A stretch of DNA of 64,000 nucleotides from Comamonas testosteroni TK102 (GTDB lineage Bacteria > Pseudomonadota > Gammaproteobacteria > Burkholderiales > Burkholderiaceae_C). This document shows, piece by piece, positions 62,822-64,000 of this stretch. The DNA is taken from positions 2,604,001 to 2,668,000 of the forward strand of contig NZ_CP006704.1 in assembly GCF_000739375.1 (NCBI RefSeq), written 5' to 3'. The translations under genes and the position numbers were made by a program. Each line of letters opens with the position of its first letter. Within the stretch, counting starts at the first letter, position 1. The notes under the pieces were generated by a model. That model had not been told where the DNA came from, did no database searches, and saw nothing but the letters and a program-made list of their open reading frames with translations.

Positions 62822-63409
62822 TTAGCCAAGCTTGACGAGGTTCTGAAGAATCAGCGGGCCGCCCATGCCAATCAGCATTCCACCTTCATTGACTTTGCCT
62901 AGCGCGACAGGAGCGAAACCCAAATCGCCAACGAGCTTGGCTACCGAGGATTGGGCGCCCTCGTCGTTACTCGACACGAACATGACGCGGTGGCCTCCAT
63001 TCACAGCGGGGTCTTGAGCCAGAAGCTTTGCCGGCAGCTGATTTAGCGTCTTGACAACCTTAGCGCCGGGAAAAGCTGTTGCCACGACATCCGTCGAGGC
63101 ACGCCCGGCGAGTTCTTCCGGCGAGACTCCGTATGTGTTCATTGCATCAATGACGACCTTCCCTGCCCAGCTCGAGAGCGCGCGGGCGACTGTGGTGTGC
63201 GCGCGGAACGGAACGGCGAGGATGACAACCTCGGCCTTGAGCGCTTCCTGCAGCGTCAACGGAACGACCTTTTCGCCGAGTTCATTGGCAAGCTGCGCGA
63301 TGGAGTCCGGTCCACGAGTGTTGGCGATGCCAACAGTGATTCCGCTTCGGGCGAATTGACGAGCCAGGGCAGTGCCGACGTTGCCTGAGCCGATGATGGA
63401 GTAAGTCAT
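62822..63409 (-). CDS. NADPH-dependent F420 reductase-like oxidoreductase
   Basis: A 195-residue Rossmann protein of the coenzyme F420-dependent NADP reductase family: GSGNVGTALARQFARSGITVGIANTRGP at the N-terminus (G-x-G-x-x-G and a 2'-phosphate-binding Asn-Thr-Arg), VVILAVPFRAH, VVIDAMNTYG, KTLNQLPAKLL. ATG 63409 is preceded by AAGGAAACC. In bacteria lacking F420 these proteins act as NAD(P)H-dependent reductases of unclear substrate. It lies 46 bases after the azoR-type gene on the same strand, probably one operon. Confidence 0.85.
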   Translation of the reverse strand: MTYSIIGSGNVGTALARQFARSGITVGIANTRGPDSIAQLANELGEKVVPLTLQEALKAEVVILAVPFRAHTTVARALSSWAGKVVIDAMNTYGVSPEELAGRASTDVVATAFPGAKVVKTLNQLPAKLLAQDPAVNGGHRVMFVSSNDEGAQSSVAKLVGDLGFAPVALGKVNEGGMLIGMGGPLILQNLVKLG

Positions 63410-63455
63410 GATGGTTTCCTTGAGAAGAATTGGGGTGTGATGCTTGCAGCCCGAC

Positions 63456-64000
63456 TCAGTCTGTAATGGCTGCGATGTTTTCCAGGGCACGGGATATAGC
63501 CACATCCTTTGCTTCGGGGCTGAACGCGATACCTTCGGCGCGTACTACCTTCACATCGGTCACGCCCAGGAAGCCCAACAAGCCGATGAGGTAGCTCTCT
63601 TGGTGTTCGAGCGCTGCAGCTGGACTGCCCGCGGAGTACACGCCACCTCGCGCAGATGCGATGAATGCTCTCTTACCTTTGAGAAGACCCTCGGGCCCAG
63701 TCGCGGTGTATTGGAAGGTCTTTCCGGCCACGGCGACTCGGTCAATCCAGGCCTTGAGCGGCGTCGGAATCGACAGGTTGTACATGGGGGCACCAATGAC
63801 GATGACATCAGCCGCGAAAAGCTCGTCCATGTAGGCGTTGCCCTTGACTAGGTCGGCGTTGATGGTGGCATCGTCGCTGGACGTACCCATTCGCGCGGCC
63901 ATGTGAGCGCCCGTGAGGTGCAGAGCGGGCTCTGCCGCCAAGTCACGGTAGGTGACCTCGACGTTCGGGTGAAGCTCCTTTTGGCGTGCAACGAATTGCG
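63456..64000 (-). CDS. azoR: FMN-dependent NADH azoreductase, second copy (runs off the right edge)
   Basis: The visible 181 codons stay open to the window edge and read QFVARQKELHPNVEVTYRDLA, then the FMN-contacting APMYNLSIP, SARGGVYS and HQESYLIGLLGFLGVTDV. Same family as the gene at 7366-7983 but clearly diverged. Its start lies outside. It is transcribed toward the F420-reductase-like gene. Likely role: detoxification of quinones or nitro/azo compounds. Confidence 0.88.
   Translation of the reverse strand, partial: QFVARQKELHPNVEVTYRDLAAEPALHLTGAHMAARMGTSSDDATINADLVKGNAYMDELFAADVIVIGAPMYNLSIPTPLKAWIDRVAVAGKTFQYTATGPEGLLKGKRAFIASARGGVYSAGSPAAALEHQESYLIGLLGFLGVTDVKVVRAEGIAFSPEAKDVAISRALENIAAITD

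Overview
The window looks like chromosomal DNA of a Comamonas-like member of the Comamonadaceae (Burkholderiales). The genes are GC-rich and the family content fits: LysR regulators, an azoreductase, MXKDX-repeat and DUF3455 proteins, an ESPR-type two-partner-secretion exoprotein and an IS407-group element. Much lower-GC accessory pieces are inserted. Genus-level assignment is inference from gene content only.

Layout. 1-150: start of a TonB-dependent receptor (minus). 623-6704: operon of LuxE-like acyl-protein synthetase, LuxC-like acyl-CoA reductase, three-part NMT1/TauABC-type ABC importer and a frameshifted SDR. 6745-9594: membrane protein, azoR with a divergent LysR regulator, small membrane protein. 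9755-13389: AT-rich accessory block between an integrase remnant and a TonB-receptor remnant; it holds a LuxR-type response regulator divergent from three secreted proteins. 13784-17785: envelope redox/stress cluster with cytochrome b561, Tat-exported molybdoenzyme lipoprotein, MXKDX protein, anti-sigma factor, ECF sigma factor and DUF3455 lipoprotein.

19308-45733 is the centrepiece: a contact-dependent growth inhibition (CDI) locus. cdiB and a 4576-residue cdiA with a deaminase-type C-terminal toxin and its immunity gene are followed by five displaced cdiA-CT/immunity modules and a truncated stub. The modules repeat parts of the 3' end of cdiA and then switch to unrelated low-GC toxin domains: a restriction-endonuclease-like nuclease (frameshifted), a probable membrane-active toxin with a membrane immunity protein, a Fic/Doc toxin with a cREC-domain immunity protein, an EndoU-like nuclease (frameshifted), and another probable nuclease (nonsense codon). 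Toxins are decaying while all immunity genes look intact, as expected for an archive of past toxins. The array ends at a half IS5-family element whose complementary other half lies inverted about 9 kb away, implying an inversion of 45734-54688.

46286-54434 (the inferred inverted segment): 5-hydroxyisourate hydrolase and a GlcG/HbpS protein divergent from an HprRS/IrlRS-like two-component system, a MipA/OmpV porin-like protein, an IS3 element, and a LysR/MFS divergent pair. 55891-64000: diguanylate cyclase, lipoprotein, a 42-residue small ORF, a phage-type small protein, a chemoreceptor, then decayed genes (SRAP, DUF1348, TetR, a truncated F420-reductase paralogue) beside an intact NADP-binding reductase and a second azoR running off the right edge. 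No tRNA, rRNA or CRISPR array was seen.
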